Below, in pieces: positions 12,165 to 22,540 of a DNA stretch of 64,000 nucleotides. This DNA is from Oegoconia quadripuncta (lineage: Eukaryota > Arthropoda > Insecta > Lepidoptera > Autostichidae). The first letter of the stretch is position 1. The number at the start of each line of letters is the position of its first letter. The DNA lies in the NCBI GenBank assembly GCA_949316235.1, contig OX438750.1, positions 3,610,501-3,674,500 on the forward strand. Direction: 5' to 3'. The position numbers and the translations under genes were made by a program. The notes beneath the pieces were generated by a model. It saw nothing but the letters and a program-made list of their open reading frames with translations. It did not search any database and was not told the origin of the DNA.

Positions 12165-12500
12165 TGCTCTAGTCGTTGGAGTAATGACCAGGTCTCTCTT
12201 CTTTCCGCCCTCGATTTAACCTCTTGGTACGACACGATGCTCACCTTTCGCCTAGGTGTTCCCCTTCCTCTCTTTCCTTCAATTTTCCCTCAATTATGTT
12301 CTTCAAAAAAATATCGTGTCGTATCAAGTGACCTATCATCTTTCCTCTTCGGTTCTCAACTGTGACTAACAGTCATCTCTGCTCCTTTACTATTATTAAC
12401 ACCTCAAAGGGATAGGGAAAGGTTAGAGGCATTCGAGATATGGTGCTGGAGTCGAATGGAGGCAATAAGCTGGACAGAGAAGAGAACAAATAAAGAGGTG
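12165..12500 (+). mobile_element. LINE-derived repeat with reverse-transcriptase C-terminal scrap
   Basis: The left part matches 7890-8290. Positions 12418-12494 read on the plus strand as RLEAFEIWCW-(S)RM-(EA)ISWT-x-K-R-T-N, a pattern common near the end of lepidopteran LINE reverse transcriptases. No catalytic motif survives. Confidence 0.5.
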
Positions 12501-12578
12501 GGTGTATATAAGTTGTATTTGCTTTATTAATGCTTTGCTTACACATTGTTAATAGATTTATAATAATTAGTTTCAAGT

Positions 12579-12893
12579 AAACGTCTTTTGGTTCAGCGGT
12601 TAAGACGCGGTCTCCCAATTTGGGAGGTCCGGATTAAATTCCCAGGCAGGCCATGTACCAATGAGTTTTTAAATTAAATTTAACTATGTGCATTTATCCG
12701 ATTGCTCTTAAACGGTGAAGGAAAACATCGTGAAGAAACCTGCATGCCTGAGAAATAAAATTCGAAGGCATGTGAAGTCCCCAACCCGCACTGGTCCAGC
12801 GTGGTATGGCACATACTCCCTCATTATACGAGGGAAGGCCTACATCTCTGCAGTGGGATGTTCACGGGCTGATGATGATGAAACGTCTTTTGG
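12579..12893 (+). mobile_element. tRNA-headed SINE (family C) with perfect 13-bp target-site duplication
   Basis: Bounded by AAACGTCTTTTGG at 12579-12591 and again at 12881-12893. The head (ggttcagcggttaagacgc...gtccggattaaattccc) resembles a Pol III tRNA-type promoter with A- and B-box-like segments. The body 'aagtccccaacccgcactggtccagcgtgg' and the end 'agtgggatgttcacgggctgatgatgatg' are LINE-tail-like. The perfect duplication suggests a recent insertion. Confidence 0.8.
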
Positions 12894-13138
12894 CATATAT
12901 ACTCGACTGTCTTTCCATAAACAGCGGCAAGATGCCTTTCCCTGATAGTGAAATTTGACGATCTCGGAACAATATTGGCATCTATTTTTCTTGACTCCTT
13001 CACGAGTAACATCGCTATGATTTTTAATGGCAATTTTATTCCGAGATTTCACACAAGGAAACAGGTTTTTCTCATCAGTAAGTTTATGAGTGTTCAGCCG
13101 ACTTTTATTGAATAAATTCTTCGCTATTGCTTTTCGAT
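12893..13138 (-). pseudogene. dead zinc-finger exon fragment (fingers 4-6, ZE4-like)
   Basis: The minus-strand reading contains, in order, SRLNTHKLTDEKNLFPC, a broken finger, SDVTREGVKKNRCQYCSEI and a final run of Cys and His. The layout matches ZE4's 'RLRTHAFSHETGSFPC ... HKQVKRHRCPHC' and includes several lost zinc ligands. It is truncated on both sides by SINEs (12579-12893 and 13138 onward). Non-functional. Confidence 0.6.
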
Positions 13139-13420
13139 TAGCGAAGTTAAGCAATGTCTGGCGCGGTCAGTGAATGGGTGACCACTAGGGGCATTTTAAT
13201 ACGAGTGTTTCCGTGCTTCTGAGGGCACGTTAAATAGTCGGTCCCGATTGTTTTTAATTGAAGACAGTCGGCAAGCCAAGTTGGTGGCCTATAGGAGCGA
13301 CTTAAAAACACTGACTATAGGACACTAGTCGGCCCGCGCGGCCACGTGGATAATTGAGGCCCATATCCCCAGTGAGAGAGGTCGTGCCCTAACAGTGGGG
13401 ACAAGTAAGGCTGATAATGG
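13138..13420 (+). mobile_element. 5S-rRNA-headed SINE (SINE3-like)
   Basis: 'cgaagttaagcaatgtctgg' and 'gcggtcagtgaatgggtgacca' parallel the 3' half of 5S rRNA (gttaagcaacgtcgggc...tcagtacttggatgggtgacc), which carries the internal promoter. A SINE body follows ('gtgtttccgtgcttctgagg', 'gcacgttaaatagtcggtcccgattg'). That body recurs without the 5S head at 60755-60950. It is not a 5S gene: the 5' half is absent and base changes are many. Confidence 0.65.
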
Positions 13421-13755
13421 TTTTTTTTTATCCGCAACGGTTTAGCACTTGACCTCAATCACACCTGATGTTAAGTGAAGATGAGGCCGAAGGTGGTAGC
13501 GTACTGACCCGGAAACCCCATCTTATTTGGGGGACTGGCTATCTTATCTCTGACAACCGGAACACAACAATGCTATTAACATTGCTGTTTGGCGGCAGAT
13601 TTATATAAGATGGTGGTAGCTAGCCAGGCGGACATTTAATATGCCCTACCACCAACCAAACCGAGTGCTAAATATGTACCCCGCTGGGGATCGAAACCGC
13701 GACCTCAGAAACGTAAACCCAATGTTGTTTACATTGAGCCACGGAGGCGGTTAAA
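13421..13755 (-). mobile_element. tRNA-derived SINE family A, near full length
   Basis: Read on the minus strand it starts with a tRNA-like head: ccgcctccgtggctcaatg as A-box region and GGTTTCGATCC as B box, near 13690-13710. A 250-bp body ending 'ttaacatcaggtgtgattgaggtcaag' follows, then a T-rich stretch on the plus strand. Other copies: 18182, 30934, 56182 (same strand) and 44999 (opposite). Confidence 0.8.
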
Positions 13756-13778
13756 TTGTGATGATAATGGTGATGTAA

Positions 13779-13872
13779 TTACAAAAAAAAAACACGTTTT
13801 TGTGTAGTTCCAACCATCTGGTATCCATAACACAAGTTTAATGTGGAACAAGATGGCAAGATTATTTGTATA
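13779..13872 (+). mobile_element. SINE family B 3' fragment
   Basis: 'ttacaaaaaaaaaacacg', 'tttgtgtag', 'aaccatctggtatccataac' and 'gtggaacaagatggc' match the 3' half of the family-B copies at 34021 and 46306. Confidence 0.6.
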
Positions 13873-13924
13873 AAATTTTATTTTATAATTATTAGCATCT
13901 ATACAATATGAATATAGTTTAAAT

Positions 13925-14085
13925 AAATAAACTTATCAGCCGATAGACGTCGACTGATGGACAAAGGCCTCCCCCAAGGACCTCCACAACGATCGGTCCT
14001 GCGATGCCCGCATTCAGCGGCTTTCCGCGATCTTCCGTGGACGTCTTTCGTCTGATATGATAATGATGAAATAAACTGGTAATTA
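13925..14085. repeat. dispersed repeat of LINE-tail type
   Basis: 'gccgatagacgtcgactgatggacaaaggcctcccccaagga' with 'cgatcggtcctgcgatgcccgcattcagcgg' has the look of a very common lepidopteran interspersed sequence. No second copy occurs in this window, so the call rests on general familiarity. Confidence 0.45.
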
Positions 14086-14393
14086 TAAACTTCTTTTCGT
14101 GTCGAAGCAAGTTTCAAATTTTATTGGACCAAAACTTAGCCACTCTAACAGCACTGTCTGTCGCGTTAAGGAGGTCGTCAAAGGTGCAGCTGTCAGGACA
14201 CGCGGGGCAAGACAATACGTGATCAATTGTCTATAGGGAGACTCCGTTTATAAACTACAATTTCTGGTTTAGGTACTTATTTTGTTGTATGTTTGATTTA
14301 TTTACGCTAAGTAGTAGAAGAGCGGGATCTCCTGGTACCTACAAGTATTGTATACTTTAAACGAGTGTCCCAACCATAGATTGTGTTAATACA

Positions 14394-14571
14394 GGGGGAA
14401 TTTGAATTCGTGTAATTCCCATCAACTGGTGACGCTACGTTTGATTACGAACAACTGTCCAAATTCAGCCGAAAATTGTTTCAACATTTACTTTGTATGA
14501 ATAGAAAATTTTTGGGCTATGGTTCGTTGACGTTACCAGTTAATGGGAATTACACGAAGTCAAATTCAAAG
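14394..14571. mobile_element. foldback MITE
   Basis: Left arm 'gaatttgaattcgtgtaattcccat' and right arm 'atgggaattacacgaagtcaaattc' are near-perfect inverted repeats around a short A/T-rich centre. A relative with similar arms is at 25813-26079, and a one-armed scrap occurs near 18745-18835. Confidence 0.7.
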
Positions 14572-14639
14572 TCGGCGAGACATTAATTTGATTTATATTG
14601 CTAATGGAATCATAGTAGCCTTGCTATCTAAAACTGAAC

Positions 14640-15035
14640 TTCGAACGAATCAGATGGGTCTACGCGAGCGCATACCTTCTGTGCGCAAAAACAAACTACA
14701 GGCAAAAGCTTTCCTCCTTCGTGCTAGTAGCAACTTCAACAGTATTTGCAGAGACCTGGATGCACTCGATTCTGTGGAACGACGCGCCATAAGACTCATA
14801 GGCGATGACTCAACGGTCACCGGCAAATTGCAAAGCCTTGAACACCGCCGTAGGGTCGCTTGCCTTTCAGTGTTTTACAGGATACATTTCGGGGAGTGTG
14901 CGATGGAATTCACTGCCCGCGTCGGTTTTTCCCGACACTTACAACCTTGGGATCTTCAAGTCTAGAGTGAATAGGCATTTACTGGGTGCGCGTGATACAT
15001 CTTCGGCTACATCGTCACTTTCCATCAGGTGAGAT
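14640..15035 (+). pseudogene. LINE reverse-transcriptase C-terminal fragment
   Basis: The plus-strand frame contains [31 protein letters not shown] and, after a frame change near 14900, [12 protein letters not shown]...[11 protein letters not shown]. These are conserved segments of the C-terminal part of Jockey/CR1-type LINE proteins. A poly(A) run at about 15063-15082 marks the 3' end. The frameshift and an internal deletion make it dead. A sister 3' end lies at 28253-28400. Confidence 0.7.
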
Positions 15036-15234
15036 TGTAGCCAAACGCGAAACCAGTTTTTAATAAAAAAAAAAAAAAAAAAGATTTAATTGTATAACAA
15101 GCACATCTACAGCGAAACGTATGCTGACTAGACACTACTTTGACAAACAGCAAAATGACAGGGTTTACTGTTCTGGGTGTTATGTTCAACAATTAGTTTG
15201 TTTTATGTTACCTACTTGAATTTCTGTGAATACA

Positions 15235-15560
15235 TACATACATAAAGTCACGCCTGTTTCCCGTAGGGGTAGGCAGACGTCACAGACTTCCACTCGCTAC
15301 GATCCTGACACACCTCTTTTACTTTATTCACTCTCTTAAGGTTGTTCATACATGCTCGTCGGTTTAGGGTACTCTTGATTGGCCTTTCTTCAAGACGTCC
15401 CCGATTTGATTATAAAATGATCGCCGTGGTCTTCCCCTACCAACACTACCATCCACATTCGCATCGTATCTCTTTCGTTAGTCTTCTTTCATTCATCCTC
15501 TCCGCATGTCCAAACCATCTCAGTATATCTACCTTTTTCAATCTTTTCTGTCAATTCGTT
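15235..15560. repeat. dispersed LINE-type repeat, inverted
   Basis: 'cacgcctgtttcccgtaggggtaggcagacgtcacagacttccactcgctacgatcc' followed by 'ctctccgcatgtccaaaccatctca' matches the general form of a widespread lepidopteran LINE 3' segment. It is the only copy in this window, so the family is from recognition, not alignment. Confidence 0.5.
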
Positions 15561-15754
15561 TATCTAAGTAATTATGCCGAAACTTATTGATCTAAAAACA
15601 ATACACGTGGGAACTTGTTATTGACATGTAAATATGTTAAATTATCTCACATACCTATGCTTGTTAATTATCCAATAATAAATATAAATAAATGTGTTCA
15701 GTTGCTTAGACGCAAATGTTTCGTGTATCGTGTGGTTTCCGCGCGTAAAAATTA

Positions 15755-15985
15755 TAGAACCACCTCATCTCTATCCGTGGGTGTCGTAAAAGGCGACTAA
15801 GGGACTTTTCACCAAAAAATATCTACATACTTGCACGCTTTAATGACGATGGGCTTACCCCCCTGTCACCTGTGTCAAACAATTTTAATCTTTGGAGCAC
15901 CCAAAGGCTTATAATTGGGATATCTCTGACTACTCCAGTTGGGATGAAGGTGGTGATTAGGTATGTATGTTTCTGTCGTAATAAT
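15755..15985. repeat. dispersed repeat shared with 19.02 kb and 53.37 kb
   Basis: 'gtgggtgtcgtaaaaggcgactaagggac' and the '...atatctctg.ctactcca.ttgggat' end recur at 19037-19070 and 53378-53600, in the same order. Probably the tail of a LINE. Confidence 0.55.
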
Positions 15986-16136
15986 TGCATACAAGATTTA
16001 AAATTAAGTGATATTGATATTAATTCCTTCACTTGTGCCACAAGACCTGTCAAAGATGGACACAAAGAGATATTCCTATACGGGCTCCGTTTTTCTAAAA
16101 TGAGGCACGGAACTCACAAGTAAATATATTGAAGAA

Positions 16137-16215
16137 TTATTGACATTTCGAGAAGTTGTCATTATGAGAAGTTGTCATTACGAGAGTTGGCGTTTTGCGA
16201 GCGGTTGTCATTAGA
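16137..16215. repeat. degenerate tandem repeat
   Basis: Four imperfect iterations of a 14-18 bp unit 'gagaagttgtcattac'. No coding or promoter signal. Confidence 0.5.
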
Positions 16216-16310
16216 GCTCATGCGATTGCAAAGCCCTTCCTATAAGTATTCAATACATTGAGGCCACTTAATTATAGTTGTCAGAATCCGATACAAATGT
16301 ATTTTGACGA

Positions 16311-16545
16311 CGACCGATTGGTGTAGTGGATAGTGGACCCTATCAGCGAAACCAACGGTTGCGGGTTCGAATCCCGCGAGGGGTAAATGTTTGTGTGATG
16401 AATACGAACATTTATTCCCGAGTCTTGGATGTTTATATAAATATTTATGTATGTTTATCCGTTATCTAGTATTCATAGCACAAGCTTTGCTTAGTTTGCG
16501 ACTAGATGATTGGTGTAAGTGTCCGAAATATTTATTTATTTATTT
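16311..16545 (+). mobile_element. tRNA-derived SINE family B
   Basis: The head 'gattggtgtagtggatagtgg' (A-box-like) and GGTTCGAATCC at 16364-16374 (exact B box) give an internal Pol III promoter. The body 'tgtttgtgtgatgaatacgaac', 'cccgagtcttggatgttt' and an (ATTT)n tail follow. Copies at 34021, 46306, 27463 and 13779. No tRNA cloverleaf can be closed, so it is not a tRNA gene. Confidence 0.8.
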
Positions 16546-16685
16546 TCCTTGTGCGAAGTCAGAAAGGTCATGCGTGTTTGATTAAACTGTGACCTCTTAG
16601 CACAACAGTGTATCTAAAGATAAACACTGCTTTCCTCAAATTATTTAACACTTTAATAAGGTTTTTGCGGTGAGATAGTTAATTG

Positions 16686-17815
16686 CTAAAACATATCGTT
16701 CTTCAAGTGAGCTGGATGATGCACTCGGACGTGTTGCTTCAAACTGCAATTCTGTATGAACGCCTGTCCACAAACTGTACAAACAAATCTTCTATCATTA
16801 TTATGTATCCTCATATGCTCTCGCAAAGTCTTTAACCTAGCATACGACTTCTTGCAAACGTCACACTGGTAAATCCGTTCACCGCCGTGCTTTATAGAAT
16901 GCTCCTGAAGTTCATAATTGCTGAAAAACTTCATGCCACATACGGAACATACGTGATTCCGTTCGCCCAGGTGCTGAAAGCGGATGTGTGCTGTACGCCG
17001 GCTGCAAAGGTCAAACATTTTAGGGCACGACGGACAAGGAAACACGGCAGTCTTCTGATCATGAACAGTTCTCAAATGCTTTAACCTTTGCTTGTAGGAT
17101 ACAAATTTCTCATCACAAATCGGACATTTGTATCTCTGATTGGATCTGTGCACTTTCGCCGTATGCGCATACAAGGAGGCATACGATGGGAATGTATCAA
17201 TGCATTTCTTGCATGGAAACACTCCACGTTCATGCGTTTTGGCGTGGTTCACCATCCTCTGTGACGTAACGAAACGTTTCCCGCAAGTCTCGCAGATGAA
17301 ATGTTCAAAGTGATCGTTCATATGCTTGTGGAGGCTGAGGAACATTTCGTATTTCCTACCGCATATCTGACAGCAATGCATGTCCTTACTCAGTTTGTAG
17401 GGCAGAATACTTTCGCCGTAGCCCGTATCGAGGACCTTATTGTGTTCGATGTTCAAGTGTATCTTGAGCATCGCAAAGTCCTGGATTGTTATGCCGCAGA
17501 GTTTACAAACTGTGGTCGTGAAATCCATTTTCATTGGCTCATATTTCCTTGGTTTCAACAGTAGGTTCATGTCCGGATCAGAATGGTGTCTGTAGTTGTG
17601 TTCCCTTAGCTTTTCTGGTTCAACGAACGTGCTTTTACAGAAGTAGCATAGATAAGCCCCTCGTCTGTATTTGAACGGGTACGCAGTGCACGAGCCGATG
17701 ATAGCTGATATATTATTTCTAAATGCTGCCCGCCTCTCGTGCCCAAAGTCCCGGTCGGTATGCTTCAGGATTTGTTCTTCAAACTCGTGCTTTAATTGTA
17801 AATCTTCCGTTACTC
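16686..17815 (-). CDS. ZE5: C2H2 zinc-finger terminal exon, 10 fingers
   Basis: 375 codons behind acceptor CTATTTTTAG|GA. The upstream ATG of the longer open frame (17960) lies in the intron, and its hydrophobic N-terminal run is translated polypyrimidine tract, not a signal peptide. An acidic linker (TEDLQLKHEFEEQ) leads to RNNISAIIGSCTAYPFKY, where Ile replaces the usual Ala. All ten fingers keep four zinc ligands. HGGERIYQC joins fingers 8 and 9, and finger 10 ends QHVRVHHPAH. An ATTAAA-like sequence occurs about 30 nt past the stop. Close to ZE4 in fingers 8-10. Intron and repeats of 5.1 kb separate the two. Confidence 0.92.
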
Positions 17816-18181
17816 CTAAAAATAGAAAAAGATCCGATATATTTTCTTCGACTTGCAGTGTAATGTTTCTGATTTCAATATGGGCACAACAAGTTCTATT
17901 CAACAGGTAATTAGTCAATAAATACAGATACCAAACGCAGCCGCCATTTAGTATTGCCAAATGAGTCCCTTCTGGTTGACCAGTAATGATATTTTCCCAC
18001 TTTTACTGATTCTGACTACAGAAATCCAATCACTAAGCCGATTCTTTTCTCTTGAAATTCCAGTTAGTAGCAAATAAATAATTCATGATGTGAAATGACG
18101 TATTATACGTCATTCATTAATTAGAGATACATTTTAGAGATAAGAGGAGGCTGTGCCCAACAATGATGACGAAAGCCTGTC

Positions 18182-18514
18182 TTTTTTTTTATGCACGATA
18201 GGTTGGTACTTAACCTCAATCACACCTGATGTTAAGTGAAGATGAGGTCGAAGGTGGAAGCGTACTGAAACGGAAACCCCAACACATTTGGAGGACTGGC
18301 TATCTTATCTCTGACAACCGGAACACCACAATGCTATTAACATTGCTGCTTGGCGGCAGATTTAGATAAGATGTGGTAGCCAGCCAGGCGGACATTTAAA
18401 ATGCCATACCACCAACCAAACCGAGAACTTAAACATGTACCCCGCTGGGGATCGGACCCGCGACCTGCGAATCGTAAACCAAATGTTGTTTACATTGAGC
18501 CACGGAGGCGGTTA
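18182..18514 (-). mobile_element. tRNA-derived SINE family A
   Basis: Aligns by eye along its whole length with 13421-13755, including 'gctatcttatctctgacaaccggaac', 'attgctg.ttggcggcagattta' and the terminal 'gagccacggaggcggtta'. Confidence 0.8.
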
Positions 18515-18744
18515 CAATGGCGGTCTGGATGCAACACACATTATTCGGCACACAATGTCGCAGCCAACCGATGCCCTCTCAATGCCACATTGCAAACATC
18601 ATCAGGGAGGGATACAGACTTATTGCTTGTCGTGCGTGTGGTATTTGACTGCACGTGTTTATGTTCGGGCAGGCGGTGCGCTGTTGCTTGTGCATTGTGA
18701 AGGCATCAATCGGCTGTGGCATTGTCGGCGAATAAGTACAAGGG

Positions 18745-19205
18745 TGAAATTTTATTCGTGTAAATCCTGTTTGCTGGGATCTCCACTTCTGATTACGAAC
18801 AACATTCCACTAGGAACCATAGCCGAATTCGATCCCCAGCCCCATGTTTAAGTACTCGGTTTGGTTGGTGGCATGTCAAGGCAATGTCCGCCTGGCTAGC
18901 TGCGGAGGGTGCGCTAGACGCCCTCCGGGAATGGGCCTGCCTTTGTAAGGGGGGGGGCGAGGGGAAGCGGCTGGTGCCGCTTATGCGTTCCCAGGTCCTC
19001 CCTATTGCCGAAGAAAGTCGCCGCGGGGTTTTAGTTAGTGTCTTAAAAGGCGACTAAGGGATTTTCCACCAAAAACATCTATACATTCACACGTTTCGTG
19101 TGCATTTCTGTCTAGAAAATGAACCGTGGATGTTGTTTCAAGCATTAAATTTCAACTTCTTCAATTTAAGAGCTATGCTCTTGTAGGTGAAGTAACGACC
19201 ATTAA
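18745..19205. repeat. mosaic of repeat scraps
   Basis: Contains a one-armed MITE piece ('tctgattacgaacaacattccactaggaaccatagcc', compare 25860-25900). It is followed by a plus-strand SINE-A scrap ('gatccccagccccatgtttaagtactcggtttggttgg', 18830-18870). Next comes a GC-rich stretch with 'agggggggggcgaggggaagcggctggtgccgcttatgcgttccc'. It ends in the shared repeat seen at 15755 and 53370. Confidence 0.5.
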
Positions 19206-19425
19206 ATTTCACCAAAGTATTGAAAAATAAAACAACATTATCTTTTACTAATATAACTAAAATCTCTTTATTTAAATTTTTACTCTACATTTATGTACAG
19301 AATGAGCACTAGCTTTATAGATTAAGTAGGTTACTACTAGTTCAGTACAATATATTTATTGCATTATTCAAGACACGTAACAAAAATTTGTATTGCATCA
19401 CCCACACAATTAATTATTTAGAAAA

Positions 19426-19680
19426 ATATATTTATTAGAATGACAGATGCCTTATCCATAACGCAAAAAGATGCATGCATGTCGAGCACGCAGGCATCGT
19501 GTAAAAAACAGCAACACAAACAATAACTCGGCGATCGCTACAGGTCAATCGTACGGGGTGTGCGGGGCGCGGGCGGTGTGCTCCTCCGCCTGCGGGGCCG
19601 TACCACAGCGTCGTTTCGTGCCGCGGTAACACCCGGCAGTACTGTCAAAACTGATTCGCTCGAGCGATCTACATGTAAGT
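19426..19680 (-). other. GC-rich island with open reading tail; unassigned
   Basis: A 200-bp GC-rich patch in AT-rich surroundings. On the minus strand a frame ends ...RPRRRRSTPPAPRTPRTIDL-stop (TGA, 19538-19540). TTTTGACAG|TA at about 19640 could act as a weak phase-1 acceptor, and AATAAA follows near 19430. On the plus strand CAT|GTAAGTAT near 19674 is a strong donor-like site, so a small plus-strand exon is equally possible. No domain is recognisable. Confidence 0.25.
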
Positions 19681-20457
19681 ATATCCACACTGCCAGTAAA
19701 GTCCTATACTCGTTTTTCAAGAAGATGTTACAATATTTTATGTAGATAAACATATAAGTTGCTTACTTAAAACACAAGGAAATAATTTGTAAATGTGACA
19801 ACCATTGTCGTCATGTCTACTATGACACGTTTACGCCCTATTGTTTTTCTTTACACTATTGCACTGCATCGCACTATGTGCGGAAGCGGTCCAGCCGCTA
19901 TAATTTTAAACGAAAACTATATTGTACTATTGTGATCACTACTACTCAGTTATCCCGTCATGAACACTGGTATCTGTCATTCTAATGAAGCTATATTTTA
20001 AGGTCTGACCGCTGAAGATGAGAGTACTCCTTACATATAGAGTGACACGGGGAAGGAACATGACACCATAAATCTATACACGATTTTACAAAAATACCCC
20101 GTAAAGCTGAAGGAGTGTTATTTAATTAATTAATTAATTATAATTAATTTTTCGTAAAGTCATAATATTGTACTACGATTTGCCTCGGCCACCTTAGCAA
20201 TAACAAGCTACGGGTTAATGAAACAAATAAGAAATCAGGCGAAAAGTCAGCCGAAGCCACGCCACATCCTTCAGTCTTCATATAAATGAATAATAATCGT
20301 GCCTTCGTGTATATAATTAAGTACTTAGGTACATTATCACTTCCCATATACAAATATACAAATTATTACTGTGTGTTATTTTCCCTGTCATATACAAATT
20401 ATTACAGATCTTGCCCATCTTTCTCCGAAAACACTTGTAAATTTGCGTGTAGTTTCA

Positions 20458-21554
20458 TCAACTCTTACATAATTTCATGCAATCCCTATTCGGATGGTGA
20501 GTCTTCAAATGTGCCTTGAGACTACACTTCTGAACACAAGCGTAGCTACAATGCTCGCACACGTAACGCTTATCGTTATTATGTATCCGCATATGCTCTT
20601 TCAACGTTTTAGTTCTAGCATAAGACTTCTTACACACTTCGCACTGGTATTTCCTAACTCCCTCATGCCTAACCATGTGTCGAGACAACTGCGCTGCCGT
20701 TACAGATGAATACGAACACATTGTGCAGCTAAATCTTTTGTTTCTCAAATGCACCTGAGCTATATGTCTCGTCCGCAGATTGCACATAGTAAATTTCGCC
20801 GAACACAAATGGCAAGCATACTCCACCTTTTTGCCATGGCTCTCTCGTAAGTGGTTGATTCTTTCTCGATACAGTTTGAAGTATTCATTGCAGAATGGAC
20901 ACCTGTATTTGAATTCTCTTGTGTCATGGGCGGTAGTGAAATGTTTCGTTCGAAGCAATTTAGATGAAAAGATCATATTGCATTTCGAGCATTTGAATTC
21001 GGAATTCTTCTCTGATTCGTGGACTGCCATATGAGATTTCAGCCTATGTGCTGCAGTAAACAGCTTTCCACACTCGGAGCATATGTTATTCGGGTCGTGT
21101 TGGTTTGAATGAATATTTAAAGTGGAGAAGAGTTCGAATTGCTTCTTGCAGTGAACACATACGAACTTGTTCGAATTTAAAAGAAAAGGGTTCACGCCGG
21201 TGCCATAATTCTTGATAATAGTTTTCTTATGTACAGTTATGAAATGGTCTACCAAAGCTTCTATATCTGGAAAAGGTTTGAGGCACAGCTCGCATCTAAG
21301 TTCGGAGATATCTACTTTGATGCTAGAAAGATGAGGCACCAGGCGAATCGCCTCTATTCTATTTGGGTGTTCTGTTACGTGATCTTTTAATTGCGTGAAA
21401 TCGCCAAAACTCAGGGGGCAGTACGCACACGTAAAAGCTCCCCTCTTCCAACGAAACGGACAGGCGTTGGAGCACTCAATGATAACAGCAGCATTGTCTC
21501 TGCTATCATAATACTTGCGCTTCGGTGTCCATTTCATTAGTTGCCCGACGGAGC
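20458..21554 (-). CDS. ZE6: C2H2 zinc-finger terminal exon, 10 fingers
   Basis: 364 codons behind TTGTTTTTAG|GC. A short basic linker (MKWTPKRKYYD) leads to RDNAAVIIECSNACPFRWKRGAF near residue 18. Ten fingers. Finger 8 (CTMCSYSSVTAAQLSRH) and finger 10 (CEHCSYACVQKCSLKAH) replace the conserved Phe with Ser or Ala, a feature not seen in ZE4 or ZE5. HEGVRKYQC links fingers 8 and 9. The protein ends eleven residues after the final His-His. It belongs with ZE4/ZE5 on fingers 9-10 but is more diverged. ZE7's dead copy lies between it and ZE7. Confidence 0.92.
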
Positions 21555-21859
21555 CTAAAAACAAGAGAAAATTTTCTGTCAGCTACGTGGATTGTTACAG
21601 GCCAAAACGGAGTGCTGTCGATAAATATTATACGTTTGAAATTAAGAAGTGCTTTGAGAATAAAATTAAAAATATTAATCTTTGTATGATCGATATACAC
21701 ATCAACCTTTAGACTCGATAGAGTTGAGTTTCATAACTGCTATCTATAGCTCAGAGAGTACGGTCGCGTGGGTACGAGTGCCAGTTTTAAGCGAACATTC
21801 CAACATTTCTTACTCCCAAGTTTTTCGGTTGTACACGTATTTTAACTTAGGAACTATTT

Positions 21860-22490
21860 ATTCGACACATTTTCCGTGTGTAAACTCATCTCGTCACTTC
21901 AACTGGACATAAGCCACAATGATACTCAGATTTGTGACCGTGCACCGTACAGTAGATACTCAAGTGTCTTTCATCGGTGAATAGTACGAATCAAGTTGGC
22001 TATCGCATATCGGACAACGGTATCTCTCTTTTGTCGCTCACGGTATGCAACAAGTCAGTTTCGGATCTTCTATTTAGATGCGAGTGCATAAACTCCCTAA
22101 GAAAATATTTGCCGTAAGTATGGCATATACGACGATCCACACAGCACGTATTTAATTTCGCTAGTTGATAAATGAAATCCATCTCCAATTGCCGTTATAC
22201 GGATTCATGTTCTTAGCATAGTTATATATTAATATTATATCTTCTTAGGGACTTTCAGATTGCAAATGCTGCAAGCGATCTGTCACTTTCAGTGTTACGT
22301 TACGAACGTCAGGGTATTCGAAAATGTTGCATTAAAATGAAATAAGTAATCGAATAGAGACTTTAGTGATGTTTGTAGCCAACGAAATGCGACCGCCAAG
22401 CGCGCGCGCTTTTCTCACGCTATCAGACGTTTCCGTACCCAGGTAATATTTACAGATCCTCTGGCGTTCTCAAAAGCAGTGTGCTCCGAT
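21860..22490 (-). pseudogene. dead third copy of the ZE7/ZE8 exon
   Basis: Minus-strand DNA keeps the ZE7/ZE8 order: ATCGGAGCACAC at the start, the segment coding 'RICHTYGKYF', then 'cgatatgcgatagccaacttg' and 'gagtatcattgtggctta' near the end. Frameshifts, lost zinc ligands and deletions break it throughout. The acceptor reads TTACA|ATCGG where the live copies have TTCTAG|GATCGG, so the AG itself is gone. It begins about 50 nt beyond the ZE7 stop, matching the 42-nt spacing between the live copies. Confidence 0.85.
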
Positions 22491-22525
22491 TGTAACGATT
22501 AAAAAAAATGGTATATCGTGAACTT

Positions 22526-22528
22526 ACC
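22526..22528 (-). promoter_or_regulatory. consensus splice donor 13 nt after the ZE7 stop
   Basis: The minus strand reads TTTCG|GTAAGTTC, a near-ideal donor, with intron start at 22527. ZE8 has its counterpart at 23438. No AATAAA lies between the stop and this site. Confidence 0.5.
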
Positions 22529-22540
22529 GAAATTAAAACA

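Noticed and set aside
13138..13200. 5S rRNA gene
   Set aside because: Only the 3' half resembles 5S, with many changes, and it is fused to a dispersed repeat body.
16311..16385. tRNA gene
   Set aside because: The A- and B-box-like parts are those of a SINE head. The stems do not close into a cloverleaf and the same head recurs with the same downstream body at 34021.
17816..17960. Signal peptide or membrane segment at the N-terminus of ZE5
   Set aside because: The hydrophobic residues are a translation of the intron and its polypyrimidine tract upstream of the acceptor.
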